Assembly: GCA_947259175.1 (NCBI GenBank)
Contig: CAMYKW010000002.1
Span: 31,254 to 95,253, forward strand
Length of the DNA: 64,000 bases
Source: an uncultured Gammaproteobacteria bacterium
GTDB lineage: Bacteria; Pseudomonadota; Gammaproteobacteria; Arenicellales; JAANXG01
Reading direction: 5' to 3'
The notes under the pieces: model-generated
Database searches by the model: none
The model's input: the letters and a program-made list of their open reading frames with translations, nothing else
Told to the model about the DNA's origin: nothing
Translations under genes and position numbers: made by a program
Part shown: piece after piece, positions 41,585 to 54,536 of the stretch
Position numbering within the stretch: the stretch's first letter is position 1
Layout of the letters: the number at the start of each line of letters is the position of its first letter

Positions 41585-44500
41585 TCAGTCGTGCATCGAT
41601 AACAGGTGCGGATTGCCGCCGACCGCGGCGACATTATTGGACACGGTCCTCTCGGTGCACAATCGTTGCAGGTAGTTGGGTCCGCCGGCCTTGGGTCCGG
41701 TGCCCGACAATCCCTCGCCCCCGAAGGGTTGTACGCCCACCACGGCGCCGATGATGTTGCGATTGACGTAGATATTGCCGACCCGGGCGCGCCGGATAAT
41801 GTAGTCGACGGTCTCCTCGATGCGGCTGTGGATACCCAGGGTAAGCCCGAAACCGGTGTTGTTGATTGCCGCGATCACCTCGTCGAGCTTGTTCGCGTCG
41901 AAACGGATCACATGCAAAATGGGTCCGAATACCTCGCGTTCGAGTAATGATAAGGCATCGATTTCGAACAGTTGCGGCGCAAAATAAGTGCCGAGATCGG
42001 CCGCGGCCGGTAATTCACAGCGATACAAGAGCGTGCCGTGGTTGGACAGGAAGCTCGCGTGTTTTCGTAGCGCGGATTGCGCATCCGCGTCGATGACCGG
42101 TCCGACATCGGTGCTCAACAGCGCCGGATCACCGATCGATAATTCGGCCATCGCTCCGCGCAGCATCTCGATGACCCGCGGCGCTACGTCCTGTTGGACA
42201 AACATCACCCGCAACGCTGAACAACGCTGGCCGGCGCTGTTGAAGGCGGACTGTAGAACATCCGCAACCACCTGTTCGGTGAGCGCGGAACTGTCTACGA
42301 TCATCGCATTTTGGCCGCCGGTCTCGGCGATCAGCGGCGCGATGGGCCCTTGCTTGTCGGCCAAGGCGCGCTGGATTGCCTTTGCAGTGTCTGTCGATCC
42401 GGTAAACTCGACACCGGCGATGCCGGGATGAGCCACCAGACGCGCGCCGATACGGCCGTGTCCGGGCAACAATTGCAGCGCTTCATTGGGGATTCCCGCG
42501 CGGTGCATCAAGTCCATCGCGTAATAAGCAACCAGCGGCGTTTGTTCCGCGGGTTTGGCGATCACACTGTTGCCCGCGGCCAGGGCGGCGGTGATTTGAC
42601 CGAGATATATGGCCAATGGAAAGTTCCACGGGCTGATGCAGGCGAATACGCCGCGGCCGTGGAGAGATAGCTCATTGGACTCCCCGCTCGGCCCGGCCAG
42701 GCTCTGTGGCGCCCGCAGTTGCCGGCGGGCCATCGAGGCGTAGTAACGGCAGTAGTCCACCGCCTCGCGGACTTCGGCCAGTGCGTCGGGCAGGGACTTG
42801 CCCGCCTCGCGCACGCACAAAGTCATCAGCACCGCCCGCTCCGCTTCCAGTATGTCGGCAGCGGATTCCAGCAGCGTCGCGCGTTCGTCCGCAGCCGTTG
42901 CCTCCCACGTCGGAAAGCCGCTTACCGCCATGGCGACCGCGCGATCGACATCGGCCGTATCGGACCATGCGACGGTGCCGATACGGCGGGAGCGGTCGGC
43001 GGGTGAGTACACGGGATGAGCCGGTTCGTACCCACCGCGTCCCGCGACCAGCGGCGCCGCAATCCAGTGGTGACAATCGGCTGCTTCCATGGCGGTCTTG
43101 AGCGGCGCTAGTTCGGTCGGATCGGACAGATTGAGGCCGTGGGAATTGACCCGTGACCGGCCATAGAGCCGTGGGGGCAGCGGTATCCGCGGATGCGGCG
43201 CATAGCCACTATCTTCGGCAAGGTTGATGGGATCGGCGACTACGGCGTCCACCGCAACCTCGCGGTGGACGATGCGGTTCACGAACGAGGTGTTGGCCCC
43301 GTTTTCGAGCAGACGACGCACGAGATATGGCAGCAGTTCGGCGTGTCCGCCGACGGGAGCGTAAATCCGGCAGCGCAAATTCTCTTGCCGTCGCAACAAC
43401 AAGTCGTACAGCCCGCGGCCCATGCCGTGTAGACGTTGAAACTCAAACTCACTGCCGTCCGCGAGTGCCAACACCGCACAGATGGTATGCGCATTGTGGG
43501 TGGCGAATTGCGGGTACAGCAAAGGCGCGGACCGCAACAGGCTGCGTGCGCAGGCAAGATAGGCAATGTCGGTGTGGCACTTGCGGGTAAATACCGGGTA
43601 GCCCCGCAATCCGTCAATCTGGGCCTGTTTGATCTCGTTGTCCCAGTAGGCGCCCTTAACCAGTCGCACGGGAATGGGGCGCCGATAGCGCTGCGCCAGG
43701 TCGGCCAGCCACTCCAGGGTCGGCAGGGCGCGCTTCTGATAGGCCTGAACCGCGATTCCCAGTCCCTGCCAATCGGACAACGCCGCATCGCTGTAAAGTA
43801 CGTGGAAGATGTCCAGCGACAACTCAAGACGGTCCGCCTCCTCGGCGTCTATGGTCATTAACAGATCATGTCGTGCGGCCAGTCGGGCCAGCTCCAGCAA
43901 CGGCGGCGCCATTTCCTCCAGGACACGGGCCCGCTGGGCGTATTCATAGCGAGGATGCAGGGCCGAGAGCTTGATCGAGATCCCCGGGGCGCCCGTTCCG
44001 GCGGCGGGCCGGCGTTCACCGATGACGGTGATGGCATGGGCGTAGGCGTCGAAGAAGCGGCGCGCGTCGGGGGCGGTCATCGCCGCTTCGCCAAGCATGT
44101 CGTAGGAATACAGGTAAGTTCTTCCGTCCCGTCGCGCGCTGCGCTGTAGCGCCTGCTCGATGGTTTCACCGAGTACGAACTGACGACCGATGATTTCCAT
44201 GGCCTGGGTCACGGCCAGACGCACCACCGGCTCGCCGCCGCGCGTGACGATATCCTTCAGCATCGAACCGAGGTCGGTTCGCGTTTTCGGCGTTAGATTG
44301 ATCAGCCTGCCGGTCAACATGAGCCCCCAGGTGGAAGCGTTCACGAGTATCGATTCGCTGTTTCCGAGATGCTCATCCCAGTGCCCGCTGCTGAGTTTCT
44401 CGCGTATGAGCCGATCGGCGGTTTCCGCGTCCGGGATGCGAAGCAGTGCTTCCGCCAGACACATCAAGACTACGCCCTCCTCGCTGGATAAGTCGTACTC

Positions 44501-44725
44501 CTGGAGGAAGGCGTCGAGGCCTTTTTGTGCGCCGGGCGTCTCGCGCAGGGCGCGCACCAGCGAACACGCGTGGGTGAAGATATTGTGCCGGGTTTGCGTA
44601 TCGAGGCCGGCGTATTCCACCAGCGCTTGGACCGAGGCGGTCTCGTCGGCCAGATAGGCGTCGCGAATGGCGCGGCGTAAAGGATCCGGTGGCGCAAACG
44701 GTTGCTTGCTGATCATGGCTTGCAC
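41585..44725 (-). CDS. putA: PutA, bifunctional proline dehydrogenase / P5C dehydrogenase
   Basis: A 1046-residue bifunctional enzyme. The proline dehydrogenase barrel (about 190-480) includes ISIKLSALHPRYEYAQRARV and VRLVKGAYWDNEIKQAQ. The aldehyde dehydrogenase half (about 560-1010) has LIAETGGQNAMIVDSS with its Glu and FNSAGQRCSALRV with the catalytic Cys. No ribbon-helix-helix domain is present at the N-terminus, so this PutA should not repress its own gene. GTG 44725 has GGAGG 10 bases upstream and is preferred to ATG 44716. It converts proline to glutamate, feeding electrons to quinone. Confidence 0.96.
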   Translation of the reverse strand: MQAMISKQPFAPPDPLRRAIRDAYLADETASVQALVEYAGLDTQTRHNIFTHACSLVRALRETPGAQKGLDAFLQEYDLSSEEGVVLMCLAEALLRIPDAETADRLIREKLSSGHWDEHLGNSESILVNASTWGLMLTGRLINLTPKTRTDLGSMLKDIVTRGGEPVVRLAVTQAMEIIGRQFVLGETIEQALQRSARRDGRTYLYSYDMLGEAAMTAPDARRFFDAYAHAITVIGERRPAAGTGAPGISIKLSALHPRYEYAQRARVLEEMAPPLLELARLAARHDLLMTIDAEEADRLELSLDIFHVLYSDAALSDWQGLGIAVQAYQKRALPTLEWLADLAQRYRRPIPVRLVKGAYWDNEIKQAQIDGLRGYPVFTRKCHTDIAYLACARSLLRSAPLLYPQFATHNAHTICAVLALADGSEFEFQRLHGMGRGLYDLLLRRQENLRCRIYAPVGGHAELLPYLVRRLLENGANTSFVNRIVHREVAVDAVVADPINLAEDSGYAPHPRIPLPPRLYGRSRVNSHGLNLSDPTELAPLKTAMEAADCHHWIAAPLVAGRGGYEPAHPVYSPADRSRRIGTVAWSDTADVDRAVAMAVSGFPTWEATAADERATLLESAADILEAERAVLMTLCVREAGKSLPDALAEVREAVDYCRYYASMARRQLRAPQSLAGPSGESNELSLHGRGVFACISPWNFPLAIYLGQITAALAAGNSVIAKPAEQTPLVAYYAMDLMHRAGIPNEALQLLPGHGRIGARLVAHPGIAGVEFTGSTDTAKAIQRALADKQGPIAPLIAETGGQNAMIVDSSALTEQVVADVLQSAFNSAGQRCSALRVMFVQQDVAPRVIEMLRGAMAELSIGDPALLSTDVGPVIDADAQSALRKHASFLSNHGTLLYRCELPAAADLGTYFAPQLFEIDALSLLEREVFGPILHVIRFDANKLDEVIAAINNTGFGLTLGIHSRIEETVDYIIRRARVGNIYVNRNIIGAVVGVQPFGGEGLSGTGPKAGGPNYLQRLCTERTVSNNVAAVGGNPHLLSMHD

Positions 44726-44794
44726 ATTAAACGCGCCTCCGCCGGAAGCCGATCCGCCCGCCGCGCACGGCGATCGGACGTGTATAGGAAACTG

Positions 44795-45859
44795 TTACTG
44801 ATGGTACGGAATGCTGAGCTCGTGTACCGCATCGATCAATGACCCGACGTGATCGGGATCGATGGTCGGGGTGACGCCGTGACCGAGGTTGAACACGTGG
44901 CCGCTTCCATGACCAAAACGGTCCAGTATCGTGCCCGCCTCCTCGCGAATTCGCTCCGGCGCCGCGTGCAGCACCGACGGATCCATGTTGCCCTGCAGTG
45001 CCGCACGGTCACCCACCCGGTGACGTGCATCGCCAATGTCGACTGTCCAGTCCAACCCGATCGCGTCACAGCCGGTGTCGGCGATGCGTTCCAACCACTG
45101 GCCGCCCCCTTTGGTGAACAGCACCACCGGTATGCGGTTACCGTCGATCTCACGGACCAGGCCGTCCACGATTTGCTGCATATAGGCAAGGGAAAAATGC
45201 TCATAGGCACGGGCGGTCAGCAGCCCGCCCCAGGTGTCGAAAATCATCACCGCCTGCACGCCGGCGGAGATCTGTGCATTCAGGTAGTCAGTGACACTTC
45301 GCGTTACCGTTGCCAACAACTGACGCAGCGCCTGCGGATCATCGTAAAGCAGGGTCTTGGTAATCGCAAAGTCCCGGCTGCCGCGGCCTTCCACCATGTA
45401 GCTCGCCAAGGTCCATGGACTTCCGCTGAAGCCAATCAGCGGCACGCGGCCGTCAAGTTCACGGCGTATCAAACGCACCGCATCCATGACATAACGCAAC
45501 TCTATTTCCGGGTCCGGCAGTGGAAGCGCTTCGATCTCCACGCGTCGGCGCACCGGATGCGCGAACCTTGGTCCTTCGCCTTCGTTTATAGTGAGTCCCA
45601 GACCCATGGCGTCCGGTATAGTCAGGATGTCGGAGAACAGGATCGCCGCATCCAGGGCAAATCGTTCCAGGGGCTGCAAAGTCACTTCGCAGGCCATCTC
45701 CGGCGATTTACATAAAGTCATGAAGTCGCCGGCGCGTTTGCGCGTGGCACGATACTCGGGGAGATAGCGCCCGGCCTGGCGCATGATCCAGATTGGCGTG
45801 CGGTCCACGGGTTTGCGCAGCAGCGCGCGGATCAGGCGGTCGTTCTTGAGTGGCACCAT
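44795..45859 (-). CDS. hemE: HemE, uroporphyrinogen decarboxylase
   Basis: A 354-residue enzyme with the signatures [20 protein letters not shown] near the start and [20 protein letters not shown]. It removes four carboxyl groups from uroporphyrinogen III to give coproporphyrinogen III in heme synthesis. Full length. It starts 8 bases after the pyrF stop on the same strand, so the two are probably co-transcribed. Confidence 0.97.
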   Translation of the reverse strand: MVPLKNDRLIRALLRKPVDRTPIWIMRQAGRYLPEYRATRKRAGDFMTLCKSPEMACEVTLQPLERFALDAAILFSDILTIPDAMGLGLTINEGEGPRFAHPVRRRVEIEALPLPDPEIELRYVMDAVRLIRRELDGRVPLIGFSGSPWTLASYMVEGRGSRDFAITKTLLYDDPQALRQLLATVTRSVTDYLNAQISAGVQAVMIFDTWGGLLTARAYEHFSLAYMQQIVDGLVREIDGNRIPVVLFTKGGGQWLERIADTGCDAIGLDWTVDIGDARHRVGDRAALQGNMDPSVLHAAPERIREEAGTILDRFGHGSGHVFNLGHGVTPTIDPDHVGSLIDAVHELSIPYHQ

Positions 45860-45867
45860 GTCTGTGA

Positions 45868-46572
45868 TTATGAATTTAATGCTTGCTCTATTTGTTGTTG
45901 TAACGATTCGGCGACTCCCCGGGGATCGTCGGCGTCACGAATCGGGCGACCGACGACGATGTAGTCGCTGCCGTTAGCGAACGCCTCGGATACCGTGACC
46001 ACCCGCTTTTGATCGTCGTCGTTATCGACCGGCCGTATGCCGGGGGTTACGACCAGAAAACGGTCGCCGATGGCGGCGCGTAAACTTCGCGCCTCGAGTC
46101 CCGAAGCAACCACGCCGTCGCAGCCGTATTTCACCGCACGACGCGCTCGTGAAATCACCAGTTGCTCCACGTCACACGCGAATCCCAGGTCATCCAAATC
46201 CCCCCGATCCAAGCTGGTCAACACGGTGACCGCCAATACCCGGACGTCGTCCTTGGCGTCGGCGGCGGCGCGCATGATGCCGTCGTTGCCATGTACGGTG
46301 GCGAATGTAATGCCGCGACCATTTAGGCGGCGCACCGCGCGTCCCACCGTGGCGGGCACGTCGAAAAACTTCAAATCGACGAAAATCTTCTTGTCGCGCG
46401 CCAGTAACCAGTCCACCAATTCAAAATAGCCGTCGGCCATGAACAATTCCAGCCCAAGTTTGAAGAACTGAACGCTGTCCCCCAAGGCATTAGCCAGGTT
46501 CTTGGCATCGTCAATAGTGGGAACGTCGAGCGCAAAGATCAGGCGTTCACGGTGGGGAATGCTTTTAGCCAT
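45868..46572 (-). CDS. pyrF: PyrF, orotidine 5'-phosphate decarboxylase
   Basis: A 234-residue protein with the catalytic motif [18 protein letters not shown] (D-K-D charge array), the start [20 protein letters not shown], and the phosphate-binding end [17 protein letters not shown] with [13 protein letters not shown]. It makes UMP from OMP. Length is typical. It is followed by hemE. A 12-bp inverted repeat lies in the gap upstream of it. Confidence 0.97.
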   Translation of the reverse strand: MAKSIPHRERLIFALDVPTIDDAKNLANALGDSVQFFKLGLELFMADGYFELVDWLLARDKKIFVDLKFFDVPATVGRAVRRLNGRGITFATVHGNDGIMRAAADAKDDVRVLAVTVLTSLDRGDLDDLGFACDVEQLVISRARRAVKYGCDGVVASGLEARSLRAAIGDRFLVVTPGIRPVDNDDDQKRVVTVSEAFANGSDYIVVGRPIRDADDPRGVAESLQQQIEQALNS

Positions 46573-46613
46573 GGAAGAAGTAATACTATCGTCAGCTGTC
46601 GAAGAGATGGAAT

Positions 46614-46712
46614 CCCGCCCCTGTTAGTACCAGACTATCTAACGTATTGTTTCCGTTCTTGCCAGGAATATACACCGTGGGCCTCGCAATTTTAGCTAAA
46701 AACAGGGGCGGG
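46614..46712. repeat. 12-bp perfect inverted repeat flanking 75 bases
   Basis: CCCGCCCCTGTT (46614-46625) and AACAGGGGCGGG (46701-46712) are exact complements. The enclosed 75 bases are AT-richer and end in the perfect palindrome TTTTAGCTAAAA (46690-46701). The element fills most of the gltD-pyrF gap. It could be a 3' structure of gltD, a leader structure of pyrF, or a small mobile-element relic. Confidence 0.55.
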
Positions 46713-46734
46713 GCGCTTTGGTGCAACAACCAGG

Positions 46735-48165
<1,431 letters not shown>

Positions 48166-51100
48166 TTACGCCGCTTGTAGCAATGTGTCGAGCAGGGTCT
48201 CGAGATCGGTTGCTTTGGGTTTCACCAGCCAGAAATATCGGATCAGATCGACGAAGTTGTCCAACACCTCCATTCCCCAGGCGCTATCAGTCTCCCTGAC
48301 GAAGTCCTCAATGCGGTCTTGCAGGTAGTTGAGGTGCGCTTCCATGCGTTCCGGTGTAAGCCGGTGCGTGTCGATCAGCTCACGGTTGTAACGATCCGAA
48401 AAGACACTGCCGCGATCCAAGACGAAGGCGATGCCGCCGGTCATCCCGGCGCCAAAGTTGAGCCCGGTGCCGCCCAAAACGCAAACGACACCGCCGGTCA
48501 TATATTCGCAACCATGGTCCCCAACGCCCTCGACCACGGCGCACGCTCCGGAGTTGCGCACTGCGAAGCGTTCCCCGGCGCGTCCAGCGGCAAACAGGCG
48601 GCCTCCGGTGGCGCCGTAGAGACAAGTATTGCCGATGATCGTGGTGTCCTGGCTGCTGAACGTGCTGGCCGGCGATGGGTAGATCACCAGTTTGCCGCCG
48701 GCCATGCCTTTGCCGACGTAGTCGTTGGCGTCACCTTCCAGATACATGTGCAGTCCGCCGGCGTTCCATACCCCGAAACTCTGTCCCGCCGTGCCGGTGA
48801 GCCGCACGGTGATCGGAGTGTCTTCCATGTCGCAGTTGCCATGTCGTTTCGCGATCTCACCGGAGAGTCGTGCGCCAATGGAGCGGTGCGTGTTTCGGAT
48901 CTTGTAGTGGAACTCGCCGCCGGTTCGATTCTCAATGGAGGCTATTGCGTCTTTAACCATTTGCTCGGCGAATTCGCCTTTGTCAAAGGGCGCGTTTTTG
49001 TCCTGTAAACAGAACCGAGGCTTGTCCTTTGATACTCCGCCGTCGGACAGAATGGGCGTCAAGTCGAGCCGTTTTTGTTTGTCCGTGGTTCCGGGTTGAA
49101 TCTCCAGCAAATCGGTGTGGCCAATGACGTCCTCCAGGCGGCGCATTCCCAGGGCCGCCAGGCATTCACGGACCTCCTGGGCAACGAACGTAAAATAGCG
49201 GATAACGCGTTCGGCATCGCCGACGAAGTGTTTTCTGCGTAATCGTTCGTGCTGCGTGGCGATGCCGGTGGCACAATTGTTCAGGTGGCAGATGCGCAGG
49301 TATTTGCAGCCCAGCGCAATCATTGGTGCGGTGCCAAAGCCGAAGCTTTCGGCGCCGAGCAGTGCGGCCTTGATGACGTCCAGTCCGGTCTTGAGACCGC
49401 CGTCGGCTTGTAATCGCACCTTGTCGCGTAAATCATTGGCGCGCAAGGTCTGATGGGTTTCAGTGATTCCCAGCTCCCACGGACCACCGGCATACTTGAC
49501 GCTGGTCAACGGGCTGGCGCCCGTGCCCCCATCATATCCGGCAATGGTTATGAGATCCGCGTAGGCCTTGGTGACCCCGGCCGCGATGGTGCCGACGCCG
49601 GCTTCCGCGACCAGTTTCACCGACACCAGGGCATCCGGATTGACCTGTTTGAGGTCGAATATCAATTGCGCCAGGTCTTCAATGGAATAAATATCGTGGT
49701 GAGGTGGCGGAGATATCAGCGCCACACCGGGGCTGGAAAAGCGAAGCCGCGCGATCATTTCGTTGACCTTGTGACCCGGTAACTGCCCCCCTTCGCCGGG
49801 TTTGGCGCCCTGGGCGATCTTGATCTGCAGCACCTCCGCGCTCACCAGGTACGCCGGGGTGACGCCAAATCGGCCCGAAGCCACCTGTTTGATCTTCGAG
49901 GTCTTGTTGGTGCCATAGCGCTTCGGATCCTCACCGCCCTCCCCGGAGTTGGACCGGCCGCCGATGGTGTTCATCGCTTCGGCCAGTGCCTCGTGGGCCT
50001 CGGGTGACAATGCCCCCAATGACATTCCTGCACTGTCGAAGCGGCGCAGGATCGCTTCCACCGGTTCCACCTCGTCGACTGGAATTGACGTGGTATTCGT
50101 GCGCAGCGTCAGCAAATCACGGAGCACGGTTACCGGTCTATCATTCACAATGCGTGCGTATTCCCGGTATTTTTCGTAGTCCCCGGTGGTCACTGCCTGA
50201 TGCAAGGTGGTGATCACGTCAGGGTGATAGGCGTGATACTCGCCGCCATGCACGTATTTCAACAATCCGCCCTGATCGCGGTTGTGCCGCGGGTTCCAGG
50301 CATCTGCCGCCAGAGAGCGTTGATCTTTCTCCAGGTCCGCGAAGTTTGCACCCTGGATACGGCAGGTGGTGCCGGTAAAACAGCTATCCACGACTTCATC
50401 GTGCAGCCCCACCGCCTCGAACAATTGTGCGCCGCGATAACTCGCGATTGTCGAAATGCCCATCTTGGACGTGATCTTATACAGGCCTTTATTGATGCCC
50501 TGACGGTACTTGCGCAACAGCTTGGCAAGCCGCTTGTCGGTCAGCTCGCCGGTTCGTACCATGTCGTGGAGGCATTCATAGGCCAGGTAGGGGTGAATCG
50601 CGGTCGCCCCATAGCCGATCAATACCGCAAAGTGGTGTGGATCTCGGGTAGTGGCGGTGTCCACCACGATGTTGGCATCGCAACGCAGGCCCTCCCTGAT
50701 CAGTCGGTGATGAACGGCGCCGGTGGCGAGCAACGCATGGATGGGGAGGCGATCTTTGGCGATGTCGCGATCGGACAATACGACGATCACCTTGCCGTCG
50801 CGCACCGCCACGACCGCCTGGTCGCACACATTGTTCAACGCCGTCAGTAAGTCGCTGCCGGCATCGTAATTCAGGTCGATGCGAACGGGCGTGAAATCCG
50901 CGTCATCCAGACTCAGCAGTCGTTGGAATTTTCCGGTGGACAAGACTGGCGAATCCACTGAAACCCGTTTCGCATGATGCGCGGATTCCTCGAAAAGATT
51001 TTTTTCGCTGCCGAACTCGGTTTCCAGCGACATCACGATCTGCTCGCGCAACGGGTCGATAGGGGGATTCGTGACCTGGGCGAACTGCTGCCGGAATGAC

Positions 51101-52635
51101 TCGTACAGCGAGCGCGCCCGGTTAGACAACACCGGCAGCGGCGTGTCGTCCCCCATCGAGCCCACCGCCTCCTGAGCCGCTTCGGCAAGAATCCGAATGA
51201 CCTGATCGCGCTCTTCCGAGGTTACCTGGAACATTTTCTCGTACACCTGCAACGAGGCGGGATTCAGCCAAACGATAAGCGGCGCCTCGTCTTCCAGGCT
51301 GGACTCCAGAACTCTCTTGTTTTGTCTCAGCCACTTCTTGTACGGCGCCCTGCTTTTTAGTTGTGTTTGTATGTCCCCCGGTAGCAGCAGCTGGCCGGTT
51401 TCGGTATCCGCGGCAATCATCTGGCCCGGTTTGAGCCGCCCTTTAATCTCGACGTTCTCGGGTGCGTAATCATAGACTCCGATTTCCGACGCGAGGGTGA
51501 TGACGCGATCCTTGGTGACCACATACCTTGCCGGGCGCAGCCCGTTGCGGTCCAGCGAACATGCCGCATAGCGACCGTCGGTCATCACGATGCCCGCGGG
51601 CCCATCCCAGGGTTCCATGTGCATCGAGTAGTATTCGTAAAATGCACGTAAATCCGGTTCGATGATATCCAGGTTCTGCCACGCCGGCGGAATCATCATC
51701 CGGGTGGCGAGGAACAGGTCCATGCCCCCCATCAGCAGGACCTCCAACATGTTGTCGACGCTGGCGGAATCCGATACGTCGCTGGTCAGCAACGGGCGCA
51801 CGTCTTCCATGTTGGGTATCAGAGGCGTGGAGAGCTTGTAGCTCCGGGCGTGGGCCCAGTTGCGGTTTCCTTGAATGGTATTTATTTCGCCGTTGTGGGC
51901 CAGATAGCGAAACGGTTGCGCCAGTCGCCACTGGGGGAGGGTGTTGGTGGAAAAACGCTGATGAAAGACGCACAGCGCGGATTCCAGGCGATCGTCATTG
52001 AGGTCCGGGTAGAACACCGGCAGATACGCCGGCATCATCAATCCCTTGTACAGAATCACGCGGCTCGACAGGCTGAGGACGTAGAACGTGTCGTCCGAGG
52101 GATTGATGGTCTTCTCCGCGCGGCGGCGGCCGATGTACAGCCGGCGCTCGAAAACGGCCTCGTCCATGCCCGCGGGGGCGTTGACGAAGATCTGTCGGAT
52201 GTCGGGAAGCGATTCCCGCGCCTGATTGCCGAGCGCGGCTTTGTCGGTGGGGACCGTTCGCCATCCGGCGATCTCGAGGCCCTGGCGCTGTAATTCATTT
52301 TCCAGCTGTTCGCGGGCGTACGCAGCCTGCTGCTGGTCGCGGTTGAGAAATACCATGCCCACCGCATAGATCGGTCCGAGCGCTATGCCGTGCTGTTCCG
52401 CGAGTTGGCGCAGGAACGAGTCAGGGGACTTCAGTAATAATCCGCAGCCGTCGCCGGTTTTGCCGTCCGCGGCAATCGCCCCACGATGGGTCATGCGCGC
52501 CAGCGATTGGATCGCGGTTTGCACCAACCAGTGGCTGGCTCGACCGTCCATCTGGGCGATCAGGCCGAATCCACAATTGTCTTTTTCGAACTCCGGACGG
52601 TACAAGCCGTGCGGACGGTGGAATTCGTGAGTCAC
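48166..52635 (-). CDS. gltB: GltB, glutamate synthase large subunit
   Basis: A 1489-residue enzyme. The N-terminal class II glutaminase begins at Cys21 ([15 protein letters not shown]) after a short propeptide. The central and FMN-binding synthase domains follow, with [20 protein letters not shown] and [20 protein letters not shown]. The C-terminal beta-helix (GXGXG domain) ends the protein. It converts 2-oxoglutarate and glutamine to two glutamates. Length matches the family. Confidence 0.98.
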   Translation of the reverse strand: MTHEFHRPHGLYRPEFEKDNCGFGLIAQMDGRASHWLVQTAIQSLARMTHRGAIAADGKTGDGCGLLLKSPDSFLRQLAEQHGIALGPIYAVGMVFLNRDQQQAAYAREQLENELQRQGLEIAGWRTVPTDKAALGNQARESLPDIRQIFVNAPAGMDEAVFERRLYIGRRRAEKTINPSDDTFYVLSLSSRVILYKGLMMPAYLPVFYPDLNDDRLESALCVFHQRFSTNTLPQWRLAQPFRYLAHNGEINTIQGNRNWAHARSYKLSTPLIPNMEDVRPLLTSDVSDSASVDNMLEVLLMGGMDLFLATRMMIPPAWQNLDIIEPDLRAFYEYYSMHMEPWDGPAGIVMTDGRYAACSLDRNGLRPARYVVTKDRVITLASEIGVYDYAPENVEIKGRLKPGQMIAADTETGQLLLPGDIQTQLKSRAPYKKWLRQNKRVLESSLEDEAPLIVWLNPASLQVYEKMFQVTSEERDQVIRILAEAAQEAVGSMGDDTPLPVLSNRARSLYESFRQQFAQVTNPPIDPLREQIVMSLETEFGSEKNLFEESAHHAKRVSVDSPVLSTGKFQRLLSLDDADFTPVRIDLNYDAGSDLLTALNNVCDQAVVAVRDGKVIVVLSDRDIAKDRLPIHALLATGAVHHRLIREGLRCDANIVVDTATTRDPHHFAVLIGYGATAIHPYLAYECLHDMVRTGELTDKRLAKLLRKYRQGINKGLYKITSKMGISTIASYRGAQLFEAVGLHDEVVDSCFTGTTCRIQGANFADLEKDQRSLAADAWNPRHNRDQGGLLKYVHGGEYHAYHPDVITTLHQAVTTGDYEKYREYARIVNDRPVTVLRDLLTLRTNTTSIPVDEVEPVEAILRRFDSAGMSLGALSPEAHEALAEAMNTIGGRSNSGEGGEDPKRYGTNKTSKIKQVASGRFGVTPAYLVSAEVLQIKIAQGAKPGEGGQLPGHKVNEMIARLRFSSPGVALISPPPHHDIYSIEDLAQLIFDLKQVNPDALVSVKLVAEAGVGTIAAGVTKAYADLITIAGYDGGTGASPLTSVKYAGGPWELGITETHQTLRANDLRDKVRLQADGGLKTGLDVIKAALLGAESFGFGTAPMIALGCKYLRICHLNNCATGIATQHERLRRKHFVGDAERVIRYFTFVAQEVRECLAALGMRRLEDVIGHTDLLEIQPGTTDKQKRLDLTPILSDGGVSKDKPRFCLQDKNAPFDKGEFAEQMVKDAIASIENRTGGEFHYKIRNTHRSIGARLSGEIAKRHGNCDMEDTPITVRLTGTAGQSFGVWNAGGLHMYLEGDANDYVGKGMAGGKLVIYPSPASTFSSQDTTIIGNTCLYGATGGRLFAAGRAGERFAVRNSGACAVVEGVGDHGCEYMTGGVVCVLGGTGLNFGAGMTGGIAFVLDRGSVFSDRYNRELIDTHRLTPERMEAHLNYLQDRIEDFVRETDSAWGMEVLDNFVDLIRYFWLVKPKATDLETLLDTLLQAA

Positions 52636-52753
52636 GATGCTTCCTTTAACGGTTAGGTGGTCACATCAATGCCGGCCCTGGCGTGGACTTCGTGCAGAAA
52701 GTACGGGGCAGAAGCGTAGGCAGTATACTTTCTTGAGCGCAAGGCGGTCCAAT

Positions 52754-52778
52754 AATACCATATAAATAATATGGTATT
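52754..52778. promoter_or_regulatory. 25-bp AT-rich inverted repeat upstream of gltB
   Basis: AATACCATAT-AAATA-ATATGGTATT is a perfect 10-bp inverted repeat with a 5-base spacer, about 120 bases upstream of the gltB start and just past the aroB stop. It is a candidate operator or a 3' hairpin for aroB. A possible -10 sequence for gltB, TATACT (minus strand), lies closer to the gene. Confidence 0.45.
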
Positions 52779-52793
52779 TGTCCGGGAACCGCG

Positions 52794-53885
52794 CTAGTCG
52801 GCGATATGAAAGTGGCGCAAGGTTTCGTCCAGGGCGCTGGTCGGGTAGCCGTCGCTGAGGTAGGCGCGACCCAGCGTTTTTAGCAGCACCAGGCGTATTT
52901 TCCCGGCGGACACCTTCTTGTCCGATTGCATCAACGACAGGAGTTGCGCCCGGGTCACCTCTGCCGGGGGCGCCACCGGCAGGCCGGCGTGGGACACCAG
53001 GTTCAGCACGCGATCGTAGTCCGCCGGGGACAAGTCTTTGAGGCGCCGGGACATGAATGCAGCCATGACCATGCCGGCCGCGACCGCTTCGCCATGCAGC
53101 CATTGTCCGTAGCCGACCGCGGTCTCGATCGCATGTCCAAATGTGTGTCCCAGGTTCAACAGCGCGCGCTCGCCCCGTTCGCGCTCGTCAGCGGCCACCA
53201 CTGCGGCCTTGGCCTGACAGGACTGATGGATGGCGTAGGTGAGCGCCTCGTGATCCCGGGCGAGCAGCCGCGGGACGTTTTGTTCCAGCCATTCCAGAAA
53301 CTCGATATCGCGGATCAAACCGTACTTAATGACCTCCGCGACGCCCGCGCGCAATTCGCGATCCGCGAGGGTCGCCAGGGTGTCTATATCTGCGATCACC
53401 GCCCGGGGTTGGTAAAACGCGCCAATCATGTTTTTGCCGCGCGGATGATTGACCGCCGTTTTGCCGCCCACGGAGGAGTCCACTTGCGCGAGCAAAGTTG
53501 TGGGAATCTGGATATAGGGAACACCGCGTTGATAACAGGCGGCCGCGAAGCCGGCGATGTCTCCCACCACGCCGCCCCCCAGGGCCACCACGGTGGTTTC
53601 GCGGTCGCAAGGCGCCGCCATCAGATTGTCAAAAATCGTCTCCAGGGTTGCCAGGTCTTTGTACTGTTCACCATCGGGTATCACGGTGACATGGACCTCA
53701 AAGCCGGTCAGCGCGTTTCTCACGATCTCCAGGTACAGGGGCGCCACCGTGTCGTTGGTCACCACCATGACCTGGCGGCCGGCAATGTAAGGGCGCAGCA
53801 CGTCCTCGTGCTGCAGCAAGCGGGGTCCGATATGAATCGGGTAACTGCGTGCCCCCAGTTCAACGAGCAGGGTGAGGGGCGTCAT
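52794..53885 (-). CDS. aroB: AroB, 3-dehydroquinate synthase
   Basis: A 363-residue enzyme with NAD and metal motifs: [40 protein letters not shown], and zinc ligands including H in [16 protein letters not shown]. It catalyses the second step of the shikimate pathway. Its ATG overlaps the aroK stop by 4 bases, indicating coupling. Confidence 0.97.
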   Translation of the reverse strand: MTPLTLLVELGARSYPIHIGPRLLQHEDVLRPYIAGRQVMVVTNDTVAPLYLEIVRNALTGFEVHVTVIPDGEQYKDLATLETIFDNLMAAPCDRETTVVALGGGVVGDIAGFAAACYQRGVPYIQIPTTLLAQVDSSVGGKTAVNHPRGKNMIGAFYQPRAVIADIDTLATLADRELRAGVAEVIKYGLIRDIEFLEWLEQNVPRLLARDHEALTYAIHQSCQAKAAVVAADERERGERALLNLGHTFGHAIETAVGYGQWLHGEAVAAGMVMAAFMSRRLKDLSPADYDRVLNLVSHAGLPVAPPAEVTRAQLLSLMQSDKKVSAGKIRLVLLKTLGRAYLSDGYPTSALDETLRHFHIAD

Positions 53886-54394
53886 TGCTGGTTTAGACGC
53901 CGGAGGATTTCCCGCGCCACGGTAGCCGGCGGGCGATCTTCCGCGTTTACAATCAAATCGGCCTCCTGTCGATACAACGGCTCGCGAACTTCCATTAATG
54001 TCTCAAGTTTCTCACGCGGATTGTCGGTATCGAGCAGCGGCCGGTTTTTCGCATCGCGGGTGCGGGCGAGTTGAGTGTCGACACCGGCATGCAGATAAAT
54101 CACCGTCCCGCTCTTGCGTAGATTTTTGCGATTCGACTCGCTCAAGATGGCGCCGCCGCCCGTGGCCAGAACCAGGTTCTGGCGCTTTAACAGTTCTTGC
54201 AGCATGGCGGTTTCACGTTTACGAAAGCCTTCCTCTCCCTCGATTTCGAAGATGACACTGATGGCGACTCCGGTGCGCTCCTCGATCTCGTGATCCGAAT
54301 CCACGAACTCCATTTTCAATTGTTTGGCCAACTGCCGTCCGATGGTAGTTTTACCCACGCCCATCGGCCCGATCAATATGAGATTGCGGATCAC
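53882..54394 (-). CDS. aroK: AroK, shikimate kinase
   Basis: A 170-residue kinase with Walker [16 protein letters not shown] (residues 9-17), shikimate ligands D32/D34 in [15 protein letters not shown]58 in GFRKRE, and GGGA at 79-82. It phosphorylates shikimate. The aroK-aroB pair downstream of pilQ is a familiar gammaproteobacterial order. Confidence 0.97.
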   Translation of the reverse strand: MIRNLILIGPMGVGKTTIGRQLAKQLKMEFVDSDHEIEERTGVAISVIFEIEGEEGFRKRETAMLQELLKRQNLVLATGGGAILSESNRKNLRKSGTVIYLHAGVDTQLARTRDAKNRPLLDTDNPREKLETLMEVREPLYRQEADLIVNAEDRPPATVAREILRRLNQQ

Positions 54395-54481
54395 AGTTGC
54401 CCGTTCAGATCAAATGCTGTTCTTCATGATGTTGGGCGGCACGTATCCGGTGGAGCACCGAGCGCAACCATCCTGACACAA

Positions 54482-54503
54482 CCGTGCACGCCCGGGTGCA
54501 CGG
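54482..54503. terminator. hairpin between pilQ and aroK
   Basis: CCGTGCAC-GCCCGG-GTGCACGG is a perfect 8-bp stem with a 6-base loop in the 142-base gap after the pilQ stop. No U-run follows on the minus strand, so it may attenuate or process the pil-aro transcript rather than end it. Confidence 0.4.
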
Positions 54504-54536
54504 CGACGCGCGGCTGAAATGCAGCCCCGTGCTGTT

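Noticed and set aside
52926-54074. Plus-strand open frame across aroB and aroK
   Set aside because: Both genes on the minus strand are unmistakable; the antisense frame has no recognisable domain.
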